Below, piece after piece: positions 58,501-64,000 of a stretch of 64,000 nt of DNA (position 1 is its first letter; every line of letters begins with the position of its first letter). Made by a program: the position numbers and the translations under genes. The notes under the pieces were generated by a model. That model was given only the letters and a program-made list of their open reading frames with translations, did not search any database and had not been told where the DNA came from. The stretch comes from Chiridota heheva (Eukaryota > Echinodermata > Holothuroidea > Apodida > Chiridotidae): assembly GCA_020152595.1 (NCBI GenBank), contig JAIGNY010000077.1, positions 1-64,000 of the forward strand, given 5' to 3'.

Positions 58501-61443
58501 CCTCTTCACCCATTGGTGAGGGGATAACTAACAATGGTATTTTCAAAATTGCATTTAAGAGTGCCATTTTTAACATCTGCTTTTCATGCTACATGTCCAT
58601 AGACATAACAAAATTTGCATAAAATATGCAAATAGATTCCTGAGATTTAAAAATGCTGTAAAATGGTCAACGTTTAACTGACCATTAGAGGATTACTAGC
58701 ATAGTATAGCAAGGTTTAACGTCCCGAAAGCATCCAGTGCTGGACATTATACCAAGACGGCCACGACCTTTGATAACTAGTTGTGAACTCACTGGTTGCA
58801 GACCCACCGGGAAACGAACCCGGGATGTCCGGGTAAGAAGACAAAGCACTAACCACTACACCACGGAGGTCTGTCTGTGGACTATCATGGTGATGCATGT
58901 TATGATGGTGGACAATACAGAAAGCAAGATGGAGAACAAAGTAATCTAGCTCTGATTTGTGTCAAAATGTGTGAAACCAAACTAGCTGTGAAATCAAATC
59001 CTCTCTTTCCTCAATGGTACTTATGCATTATAATTCAATACATTCTGAGATTTTGCGCTTTACCACTGTTCAATTCATTAGGTGAGTTTTAAAAGAGAGA
59101 CTAGCCAAGTAACTGTGACTTACCACTAGAGCTGTGAACATTTAGGGATTTTAGTAAACGTGTACACGCCCAAAAAAGCGAGCGTGTATCGTGTACGCGT
59201 TTAGTACCATAATTTTCGGAAATACACCAAAATTGCTCCAAAACTATGAGGTGGAGGGAAAAAAAATTGTGCAACCAGTATGGCAAAAGTACTGACTCCA
59301 TAGCCCAAATAGATGTCGAGTTTTGCTCTCCAAATCATAAAAAGTTTACTTCTACAGTATAAATCATCATTTTTATTGAAAATATGCATGGAAATTCAGT
59401 TTAGAAAAAACAGAATACTTCCTTTTAATGTCATTTAAACTCAACATCGCGTAACTTTTTTTCCCCTACTCGCTACGGCTTTCAAAGTTCCACTGTGATA
59501 TCTTGCACACTAGGCCTATGATACCTCGCCATAAAACATTTCAAAACTACCCAACCACCCCGGCCGGAAGTTCTGAAATATCAGCCCTCTTGAAAAAATG
59601 GCTACCATCTTTGCGACGCATGCAGAATTTCAGCTCTGTTAATACCTTTTTCTGTTTGTTTATTTTGCAATATTTTTTCTTTCTTGCAAAATTTATTTGA
59701 CTCATCAGGTAATATTTACCTGTAAATGTACTAATTGTCATGATTCAATTATTTTGACTAGTGTGTTTTTTGGTCGAAACAGCTTAAAAAACTGGCCTTG
59801 ATTGCGTGGGATTTAAAGACTTATTAATTATGGCCTAACGTTAGGCCTATTGTTAGTTTCACTGTTTAATGCTGCACATTCGTGGTGCATTTTACAAGTT
59901 AGCCTACTCAGATTTCAGCTAAATCAAAGTGCATAATATCCCCATTCATTGGTGATTACTGCGCATTTGTGATTGGCACATTTAAAAGGATTATGATAAT
60001 CGGGTTTACAGTTTGTAAAAAGTCATTGATTGGAATTTTGTCAGCCGAATGTGTGTGTGATTTAAATCAGGAATGATCAAATTAATTTTCAACGGCAAGA
60101 CTGACTATGAAAAACGATTACTCGCAATGAAGTATTTAGTTTGTTTGTTTGTTTGATGAGGTCTTAACGGCACCACGACAACGAAGGTCAAATTGTGCCT
60201 GAGAGGTCAGATCATTTTAGAGGTAGTAAGGAAAGAGACCAGGGGAGGAATGAGAGAAATTCAAGAACAAAAGCCAGAAAGCTGTGATCGAAGTATTTAG
60301 TAAACGTTTACAAGGATTTGTGAGCGTGTAGCGTGTACACGCTAAACGGTCACAGCTCTTTATTCACATAAATCATGAAAAAAATTATTTCATTTTGTGA
60401 AATATCTACTCACCACAAAGAGCTTTGAATTTTGAATAGAATAATAGTAATCAAAATAGGACAAAAACAACTGTAGATTCCGAGCTAATAATCAACATTT
60501 AAAGAATTTTTAATGTATGCGAAAGTTGTGCTGTATGAAAGAGAGGAAAACTCAAAATCTTTAATGCAGAGATGGGAAATAATTATAAAATATCCCACGG
60601 TTCTGAATAAAGGTGGCGAAAATCTTTCCACCAAAAATCGCGACAGAAATAACATCAATGTAGTAAAGACATCTTTATATACTTCTTTTTTTTGCAATGT
60701 AATGTACTTTTTATCGCACAATTACATGAGGGATGTTTTTAGAGTACATATTTACCACATATAATGTTGTTTACTGAAGATATTTTTACAAATTTTTTAT
60801 CTATTTTTCCTTCCCGCGAATTCCCAATTTTCCGCTCCGCTTTAATGTAATTCTATAAATTTCTTTACAAAAATTTCAGTCACTGAAAACCAGACTGTTT
60901 CCTTTAGCACTATTGATTGAGGGTATCAAACCCTCTTGGTCCTAGTCAATTGCCCCCATTTAAATAACGTTGGTGAAGGATTGGAAAATAGTAAGTAAAC
61001 ATAAGGAAATTTATAGGTCTTTTCCTTGTGATGTCACAAAATCTAAATACAAAGAAGGCCTTAACATTTAAAATGCTGTAAAATAGGCAAGTTTGATCTG
61101 ATTCTAATTATGTTATTTTCATAGTTGATTACTTTTTCTCCCAAAAAAGCTCAATTTGTTGCTACCGCTCAATAGATCTTTAATTCCGATAATACTCGTA
61201 CCTTCATCTCTCTTCCGTACGTCTTCTTGCCTCCCAAACTCCTTGAGTCTGTTGCCCCCTCTGTCTCGCCCCCTGTGTCTGTCATCCCATACCACCTCCC
61301 TTCCTCCTGTCTTGTTGCTCGTGATCTGCATCTTCTGAGCTCGTTCCTTCCTCTTCTGCTTCTCCCGCATTTCTTTCTCTCTCATCTCCTTTTCTCGCAT
61401 CTCCTCTCGGTGTCTTTCCATTCTTTCGTGAATAATCTGCTTC
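31335..61443 (-). CDS. CDK11: CDK11 (PITSLRE) cyclin-dependent kinase gene, 11 exons, 5' end outside the window
   Basis: Eleven exons join in frame to give about 654 residues. CDK11 proteins are nuclear serine/threonine kinases that pair with L-type cyclins and act in transcription and pre-mRNA splicing (family knowledge). The order seen is an Arg/Glu-rich N-terminal region (1-129), acidic low-complexity segments (about 170-272), then the kinase domain. Key residues by my count: glycine loop EEGTYGVV near 337-343, VALK lysine 359, the name-giving PITSLRE at 371-377, HRD aspartate 454, DFG 472-474, APE 497-499. The C-terminal part carries [10 protein letters not shown], typical of CDK11. Vertebrate CDK11 is about 780-800 residues, so roughly 100 or more N-terminal residues lie beyond the right edge. 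Introns of 1-7 kb are packed with repeats. Family assignment is very secure. Confidence 0.97.
31680..31900 (-). repeat. Interspersed repeat, inverted copy of the family at 43.3 and 60.6 kb
   Basis: Shares, in reverse, acatcccccat, ctctaaaacatcc and aagatttttgacaccttta with 43,320-43,550 and 60,570-60,790. Class unknown; no ends defined. Confidence 0.6.
32866..33190. repeat. GAATATG-type tandem array, first block
   Basis: Mixture of gaatatgaatatgggtat and ggtatattgaatatgagt units with 21-bp and shorter periods. ORFs (NMGILNM, YPYSYS) are artefacts. Confidence 0.93.
33193..33838 (-). mobile_element. hAT-like non-autonomous element, inverted copy of 59.1-60.4 kb
   Basis: Starts tagagctgtgaccgtttagc and matches 59,270-60,358 in reverse along most of its length (for example aattccaatcaatga, tcaccaatgaatggggatat, taggcctaacgttaggcc). 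Its other terminus is lost at the second GAATATG block. Confidence 0.75.
33845..34560. repeat. GAATATG-type tandem array, second block (21-bp period)
   Basis: The regular unit is ttgaatatgaatatggctat plus one base. The block 34,060-34,140 recurs at 34,320-34,410, so there has been segmental amplification. ORFs of over 200 codons are artefacts of the 21-bp period. Confidence 0.94.
34561..36180. other. CDK11 intron, no feature recognised
   Basis: AT-rich. A short GAATATGGG remnant lies at 34,594-34,627. No gene or clear repeat otherwise. Confidence 0.5.
36181..36329 (-). CDS. CDK11: CDK11 exon j, C-lobe insert
   Basis: Encodes 49 residues plus two bases: [30 protein letters not shown] and [10 protein letters not shown]. 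Near-identical in kind to vertebrate CDK11. The acceptor is attcag and the donor gtgagt; the two leftover bases AA join A of the next exon to give Lys. Confidence 0.96.
36330..37726. other. CDK11 intron, possible LINE tail fragment
   Basis: 36,680-36,735 (gatttaacggcacgacaaca, aatggtcaa) recalls the 3' UTR of the RNase H-type LINE. Otherwise AT-rich without recognisable content. Confidence 0.4.
37727..38288. mobile_element. Complete MITE with inverted ends (ggattagt family), about 560 bp
   Basis: The left end aattagtttagtggtcaagc and aaagaagacttcaaaagaaa pairs with the right end tttaaagtcctctttcatat and attgcttgacc. Copies or parts lie at 12,361, 61,480-62,520 and probably 1,975-2,040. Confidence 0.75.
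38398..38514 (-). CDS. CDK11: CDK11 exon i, C-lobe
   Basis: Encodes 39 residues: [18 protein letters not shown], then [17 protein letters not shown]. Phase 0 at both ends. The DMWSVGCI helix F signature of CDKs is intact. The acceptor is tgctag and the donor gtacgt. Confidence 0.97.
38515..39859. other. CDK11 intron, no feature recognised
   Basis: Unique-looking AT-rich sequence. ORFs at 38.8-39.2 kb lack homology signals. Confidence 0.5.
39860..40089 (-). CDS. CDK11: CDK11 exon h, catalytic loop, DFG and activation segment
   Basis: Encodes 76 residues plus a split Gly. It contains [36 protein letters not shown] and ends LLLGTK. All catalytic residues are intact, including the threonine of VVTLWYR in the activation segment. 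The acceptor is tttgaag and the donor gtaaaa. Confidence 0.98.
40425..41390. repeat. 37-bp minisatellite, about 26 units
   Basis: Unit ttactacggcaactctattc followed by ttcattacatctcaacc. Variants are actagggcaag and acaacggc. ORFs run through all frames in turn because 37 is not a multiple of three. Confidence 0.95.
41475..41860. repeat. 21-bp array abutting the CDK11 exon g donor
   Basis: About 18 near-identical units of ctctcaaaacaggaggatga plus one base; two or three units carry gacgac. Separated from the 37-bp array by about 85 bp. Confidence 0.96.
41861..41966 (-). CDS. CDK11: CDK11 exon g, kinase hinge region
   Basis: Encodes 35 residues, [20 protein letters not shown] through MKQPFTI. 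It covers the hinge and helix D. The donor gtaggg at 41,860 directly abuts a 21-bp tandem array that reads on in frame (see findings). Confidence 0.96.
42058..42290 (-). mobile_element. 3' end of the RNase H-type LINE (copy 2)
   Basis: Same 3' UTR as 16,541 onward: tttgtttgatgaggtcttaa, cggcaccacgacaacgaggg, gagaggtcagatcattctag, agaggtaggaagg. Minus orientation with a (caaa) tail. Confidence 0.8.
42291..43697. other. CDK11 intron; interspersed repeat at 43,320-43,550
   Basis: 43,320-43,550 matches 60,570-60,790 (ttctgaataaaggtg, tttttatcgcacaattacat, gggatgtttttagag) in the same orientation. Nothing else recognised. Confidence 0.6.
43698..43819 (-). CDS. CDK11: CDK11 exon f, VALK lysine and PITSLRE helix
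   Basis: Encodes 40 residues, [17 protein letters not shown] then PITSLRE and [13 protein letters not shown]. It carries the ATP-anchoring lysine and the cyclin-contact helix that names the family. The acceptor is tttcag and the donor gtaaat. Confidence 0.97.
44325..44990. mobile_element. Possible hAT-like element, diverged
   Basis: Begins ctagagttgcgtgttttcc and cctaaacgtttatatgg. It ends near cgtttaaacgaaggttcatt and cgtttatacgtttacatgtg, roughly inverted to the start. The AAACG-rich ends recall the element at 59.1 kb. Weak. Confidence 0.35.
45251..45491 (-). CDS. CDK11: CDK11 exon e, linker and start of kinase domain (glycine loop)
   Basis: Encodes 80 residues, [10 protein letters not shown] through [20 protein letters not shown] and the glycine loop [11 protein letters not shown]. 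The donor is gtaagt. I placed the acceptor at gttcag (45,492-45,494) because it is phase 0 and gives LLMQKK-SKFDE, parallel to the vertebrate LLVVPE-SRFDR. A stronger-looking acceptor (tttttag at 45,515) would shift the frame against exon d. Confidence 0.88.
45840..45985 (+). pseudogene. LINE ORF2 C-terminal relic
   Basis: In two frames: IRSRGRP then [10 protein letters not shown], and [13 protein letters not shown]. This is the GRP-x2-TWRRT ... AQDR-x-WR ending typical of many animal non-LTR reverse transcriptases. Frameshifts and stops present. Confidence 0.7.
46570..46814 (-). CDS. CDK11: CDK11 exon d, poly-Glu/Ser region
   Basis: Encodes 81 residues, more than half Glu, ending [11 protein letters not shown]. 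The acceptor is tttcag and the donor gttaga, phase 0. CTT/CTC-rich on the plus strand, so the Glu run is microsatellite-like and probably length-variable. It aligns to the acidic stretch ending in NHLLVVPE in vertebrate CDK11. Confidence 0.92.
46860..47375. repeat. AT-rich intron segment with aaaatatagg repeats
   Basis: aaaatataggaaaatatagg-type units at both ends (46,880-46,960 and 47,270-47,360) of an A/T-rich core. The two ends are direct, not inverted. Confidence 0.6.
47385..49330 (+). pseudogene. RTE-like LINE ORF2 C-terminal fragment split by a 15-bp satellite
   Basis: Upstream of the array, with frameshifts: [50 protein letters not shown] and LGHVSRL. Downstream: [13 protein letters not shown], then [12 protein letters not shown]. 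These are the SETWTL ... RIQ ... RLLNISYKDHVTN ... KLRWFGHVSR ... TILQG ... GRQKKRWEDN blocks of a common animal LINE family, in order, so a single fragment is interrupted. Confidence 0.85.
47596..49230. repeat. 15-bp satellite, about 109 units
   Basis: Unit gaccagcctgataat. Variants: cccgataat in two blocks (48,474-48,680 and 48,950-49,060), agttaat, and a dimer ataacc near 49,050-49,130. A few breaks at 47,985, 48,262 and 48,330. The 601-, 566- and 331-codon ORFs here are artefacts. Confidence 0.97.
49530..49985. repeat. CCATCCCACC-type minisatellite
   Basis: 49,760-49,980 repeats catcccaccctatgtcccac and acatggcat. Similar units occur at 57.9 and 62.6-63.1 kb, also in CDK11 introns. Confidence 0.85.
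49990..52100. other. CDK11 intron, no feature recognised
   Basis: Unique-looking AT-rich sequence; no convincing ORF, repeat or inverted ends. Confidence 0.5.
52102..53564 (-). pseudogene. Jockey/I-group LINE ORF2: endonuclease joined to the end of reverse transcriptase
   Basis: From the right: an APE-type endonuclease with [34 protein letters not shown] and [11 protein letters not shown] (frameshift near 53,200). Then the linker WFSDDCKTN, jumping straight to [25 protein letters not shown] and [17 protein letters not shown]. Then SKFSGS and [17 protein letters not shown]. The first two thirds of the reverse transcriptase are missing between the linker and VDDF (about 52,760). Dead element. 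Confidence 0.9.
53565..54000. other. CDK11 intron, no feature recognised
   Basis: A-rich tract at 53,610-53,626 on the plus strand. No frame or repeat. Confidence 0.5.
54001..54183 (-). CDS. CDK11: CDK11 exon c, Lys/Ser then acidic segment
   Basis: Encodes 60 residues: a Ser/Lys-rich stretch, the segment [17 protein letters not shown], then a Glu-rich run. The acceptor is caacag and the donor gtaagt; phase fits both neighbours. The acidic run belongs to the poly-Glu region known in CDK11. Confidence 0.92.
54530..55860 (-). pseudogene. CR1-like LINE ORF2 fragment with 3' end
   Basis: From the right: [65 protein letters not shown]. After a frameshift near 55,375: [18 protein letters not shown] block, [20 protein letters not shown] and YLQELI. 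The 3' tail (gtaaagcgtttttgaa, attattatta) ends at about 54,530. Motifs fit the CR1/Rex group. Stops and a frameshift make it inactive. Confidence 0.88.
56225..56345 (-). mobile_element. 3' end of the RNase H-type LINE (copy 3)
   Basis: tttggtttgatgaggttaaa, cggcaccgcaacag, then diverging. Minus orientation. Confidence 0.65.
56640..57040. repeat. Direct duplication with about 265-bp period
   Basis: ctactcattaatatgcatg, catcgccaccaaaaacaata and gggcacatctgc occur at 56,642 and 56,908, with tatttacaagctc and tgtttacgagctg closing each unit. Confidence 0.85.
57040..57090. repeat. (CA)n / (CATA)n microsatellite
   Basis: About 12 CA units followed by short tacatacata and cacacaca. Confidence 0.95.
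57461..57607 (-). CDS. CDK11: CDK11 exon b
   Basis: Encodes 48 residues starting [12 protein letters not shown] and ending HRPTKD, with split codons at both ends that restore Ala before it and Gly after it. The acceptor is ctgcag and the donor gtaaga. Charged linker without a recognisable domain. Confidence 0.9.
57655..58345. repeat. Intronic duplication, copy A
   Basis: Shares with 62,518-63,640 the series ccagacatcacaaac, aatcccctcgct, cctgcaatcaagatgacatc, the ccatcccaccctgt minisatellite, and then atcatgctcaac, cttataaaccagata and aatttggag, in the same order. ORFs in the minisatellite are artefacts. Confidence 0.88.
58690..58875 (-). mobile_element. tRNA-derived SINE (minus strand)
   Basis: On the minus strand tggtgtagtggttagtgc is a good A box and gggttcgtttccc a good B box, followed by ggtcgtggccgtctt and tttcgggacgttaaacc. 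The last motif resembles the bodies of the other two SINEs. Confidence 0.75.
59128..60358. mobile_element. hAT-like non-autonomous element with nested LINE tail
   Basis: Ends: tagagctgtgaacattta at 59,128 and taaacggtcacagctct at 60,358, inverted. An inverted, partial copy is at 33,193-33,838. The LINE tail at 60,138-60,290 lies inside and is flanked by the duplicated target gaagtatttag. No transposase frame seen. Confidence 0.75.
60138..60290 (-). mobile_element. 3' end of the RNase H-type LINE (copy 4), nested
   Basis: gtttgtttgtttgatgaggt, cttaacggcaccacgacaac and agagaaattcaagaacaaaa, with (caaa)n tail on the minus strand. Target duplication gaagtatttag on both sides. Confidence 0.85.
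60570..60790 (+). repeat. Interspersed repeat, third copy
   Basis: ggttctgaataaaggtgg, cgcgacagaaataacat, tactttttatcgcacaatta; see 43,320-43,550. Class unknown. Confidence 0.65.
61202..61443 (-). CDS. CDK11: CDK11 exon a (first visible), Arg/Glu-rich region
   Basis: Encodes 80 residues plus split codons at both ends, containing [10 protein letters not shown] and three REKEM-type heptads, likely a charged helix, then [18 protein letters not shown]. The acceptor is ttttag at 61,444 side and the donor is gtacga at 61,201 side. This matches the RERMERHR-type N-terminal region of animal CDK11. The upstream exon with the start codon was not found up to 64,000. Confidence 0.9.
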
Positions 61444-61474
61444 CTAAAAGAAAATGAACAATCAGATTAATTCA

Positions 61475-62520
61475 GTGGTCCAGCAAGTTCATCTTACATG
61501 AAAGAGGATATTACAGTATCAATAGGGTGAAAACAGCATTTAAAATCTAATTTATTTAAAGAATTAGTTCAGTGGTCAAGCATGTTTATCTTATATGAAA
61601 GAGGACTTCAAAAGAAAGAAAATGGTGAAGAAAGCATTCAAGGATTAGTTTAGTGGTCAAGCATGTTTATCTTATATAAAAGAGGACTTCAAAAGAAATA
61701 AAATGGTGAAGAAAGCATTCAAGGATTAATTCAGTGGTCAAGCATATTTATCTTATATAAAAGGTCTTCAAAAGAAACAAAATGGTGAAGAAAGCATTCA
61801 AGGATTAATTCAGTGGTCAAGCATGTTTATCTTATATGAAAGAGGACTTCATAAGAAACGAAATGTTGAAGAAAGCCATCAAGGATTAGTTCAGTGGTCA
61901 AGCATGTTTATCTTATATGAAATTATATGAAAGAGGACTTCAAAAGAAACAAAATGGTGAAGAAAGCATTTAAGGATTAGTTCAGTGGTCAAGCATGTTT
62001 ATCTTATATAAAAGAGGACTTCATAAGAAACAAAATGGTAAAGAAAGCATTCAAAAATCTTATTCCATTCAAGAAGATATTTAAGTCTCAATTTCTGTCT
62101 TATCTACATAGAAATGACTGTCGAATAAGTCTACTATGGAAGGTTGGCACCCTCATCCTCAGTTTCTTGATAATTGTTAATGTAAATTAAAGAAAATTGA
62201 TTCAACTTTTTTTACTATTTGAATTATTTTCCCTCAAACTTTCCTCAGGTGGTAAATTGTAATTACCCTTACAATATTGTGTTTAAGTACTTTTTTGGCA
62301 TATCCAATGGTTTTTAAGCCACAAAATCACAGGACAAAATTTAATAGAATACATTAAGACTTTAAGGAATCTGAGGCTGTGATGTCCCAACTAGTCTGTT
62401 TTCAGTCATTTCTACACAAATGATACCAAACCTCAAACTTAAAGATCTCTTTAACAAACTAAGATTTTGTAATGCTTTCTTTATCATTTCGTTTCTTTTG
62501 AAGTCCTCTTTCATAGAAGA
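61475..62520. mobile_element. ggattagt-family MITE with its left end tandemly amplified
   Basis: 61,475-62,045 is about seven units of roughly 75-80 bp: aggattagttcagtggtcaa, gcatgtttatcttatat, aaagaggacttcaaaagaaa and atggtgaagaaagcattc. From 62,045 the body continues as in 37,727-38,288 and ends with the inverted terminus tttgaagtcctctttcat at about 62,515. Confidence 0.85.
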
Positions 62521-64000
62521 CCAGACATCACAAACAATACAAATCCCCTCGCTACTAATAACATGCTTTCCACCCTCTGTCACAACTGCCATCCCACCCT
62601 GTTCCACATGACATCCCATCCTACATTCCTCCTTACAGGAAATCATACAATCCAGATACCAATCCACCACATGACGCATATGCCATCACACCTGCAATCA
62701 AGATGACATCCCGTTGTATGCCTTGCAACCCTGTCCCATACACCATGCCACCCTGTCCCAAATGCCATCCCACCCTGTCACATATACCATGCCACCCTGT
62801 CCCACATGCCATCCCTCCCTGTACCATGTGCCATCCTACCCTGCCCTACAGGCCATTCCATCCTATCCCACATGCTATCTCAGCCTGTCTCATATGCCAT
62901 TCCACCTGAAATCCAGATGACATTCCATTACATGCCTTTCTGTCCCACAAGCATACCACCCTGTCCCCCATGCCATACCACCTTCTCCCACATGCCATTC
63001 CAGCCTGTCATAAATGCCACGACACCACTTCGATTCACATGCCATACCACCCTGTCCCACGTACTATCCCACCCTGTCCTATATGCCATGACATCCTGTC
63101 CCACATGCCATTCCACCTTCATCCCACTTCCTATATCTACCAATCATTCTACCATCTTCCACCCAACATTCTTTCCTCTTACTCTCATCTCCTTACTTCT
63201 ATCAACCCAACATGCCCCATTCACCTACCATCCCTTCACCTGTCATCCTTCATTCATCTACCATCCTCCATTCACCTACCATCCTCCATTCACCTACCAT
63301 CCACCAGCCACCTACCATCCTGTATTCCCCAACATGCTTCATTCACCTACCATCTCCCATTCACCTACCATCCTTCATTTAGCTACCATCATCCATTCAC
63401 CTACTACCCGAACCCGCCTTTTGCCATCCACTCAGCTACCAAATATACTCTTAACCAACTCATCATTCCAACCTTCACTATACACTCCACTCACTCCATT
63501 GCACCACAGCTCCCCTCACCCTTAACTTTAATCTGACACTCCCGATAAAAACATGCTCAAAATTTCCCCCCCTTATAAACCACATAGGGTTTATTTATCT
63601 ACCAAATCAGAATAAAAATTCACTGCAGATTTATTTGGAAATTATAACAAGTCTGTTACCATAACCAAATCATCATTCCAACCTTCATTATAACCTCCAC
63701 TCACTCCATTGCACCACAGCTTCCTCCCCCCTCCCTTAACTTTAATTTGACATTCCTAATAAAAACATTCTTATTTTTTTTCCCCTTACAAACCAGAAAG
63801 AACTTATCTATATACTAAATCAGAATGAAAATTCATTGCAGATTAATTTGGAGATTATTTTGAGTCTAATATGTTTCCACTCTATTCAAAAGAAGACTTG
63901 TTTTTTGGCTATTCATTCCCAAGACACTTCATAATAAATTCTATTTGGTTGTCAGTTCTTTTGTTCTGCTTTTTTCTATGCCAGAGCAAACCCTTTAATT
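62518..64000. repeat. Intronic duplication, copies B and C, with minisatellite
   Basis: 62,518-63,120 contains ccagacatcacaaacaatac and the ccatcccaccctgtcccaca units. 63,190-63,420 is a ccatccttcattcacctac-type array. 63,470-63,660 and 63,680-63,990 repeat the tail segment (cactccattgcaccacagct, ttaactttaat, aaattcattgcaga). No CDK11 exon found here. Confidence 0.85.

Overview
This 64 kb window is intron-rich, AT-rich animal DNA dominated by transposable elements and tandem repeats. The one clear host gene is most of a CDK11 (PITSLRE-type cyclin-dependent kinase) gene on the minus strand. I resolved eleven exons from 61,443 down to 31,335, with matching splice sites and reading phase at every junction. 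They encode about 654 residues: charged N-terminal segments, Glu-rich stretches, the whole kinase domain and a short tail. The start of the protein lies beyond the right edge. A second possible gene shows only as a start-codon exon on the minus strand at 3,659-3,842. The vertebrate-like CDK11, the mix of LINEs, the tRNA-derived SINEs, the hAT-like MITEs and the DIRS-like elements suggest a marine invertebrate, perhaps a deuterostome such as an echinoderm or hemichordate. The species itself cannot be named from the sequence.

Layout. 1-17.3 kb: degenerate AT-rich repeats, an 18-bp satellite (4.7-6.4 kb), a 21-bp satellite interrupted by a LINE tail (8.1-8.9 kb), a 54-bp satellite (12.6-13.3 kb), two related SINEs, small hAT-like MITEs and the 3' end of an RNase H-type LINE. 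17.3-27.8 kb: two adjacent members of one unusual family with long inverted terminal repeats and an internal region complementary to both ends joined, the layout of DIRS-type retrotransposons. The larger (7.8 kb) is strikingly CpG-rich and is built of tandemly duplicated segments. The smaller (2.5 kb) retains a cysteine-rich gag-like reading frame. 27.8-31 kb: MITEs and tandem duplications. 31-64 kb: CDK11, whose introns hold 15-, 21- and 37-bp arrays, Jockey/I-like, CR1-like and RTE-like LINE relics, a hAT-like element present in two inverted copies, and a local intronic duplication.

The most interesting points are the DIRS-like pair, a 1.6 kb array of 15-bp units grown inside a LINE reading frame, a minisatellite seeded by the last coding bases of CDK11, and a 21-bp array that starts at a CDK11 splice donor and keeps its reading frame. 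Most long open frames in the window are artefacts of tandem arrays whose unit length is a multiple of three.
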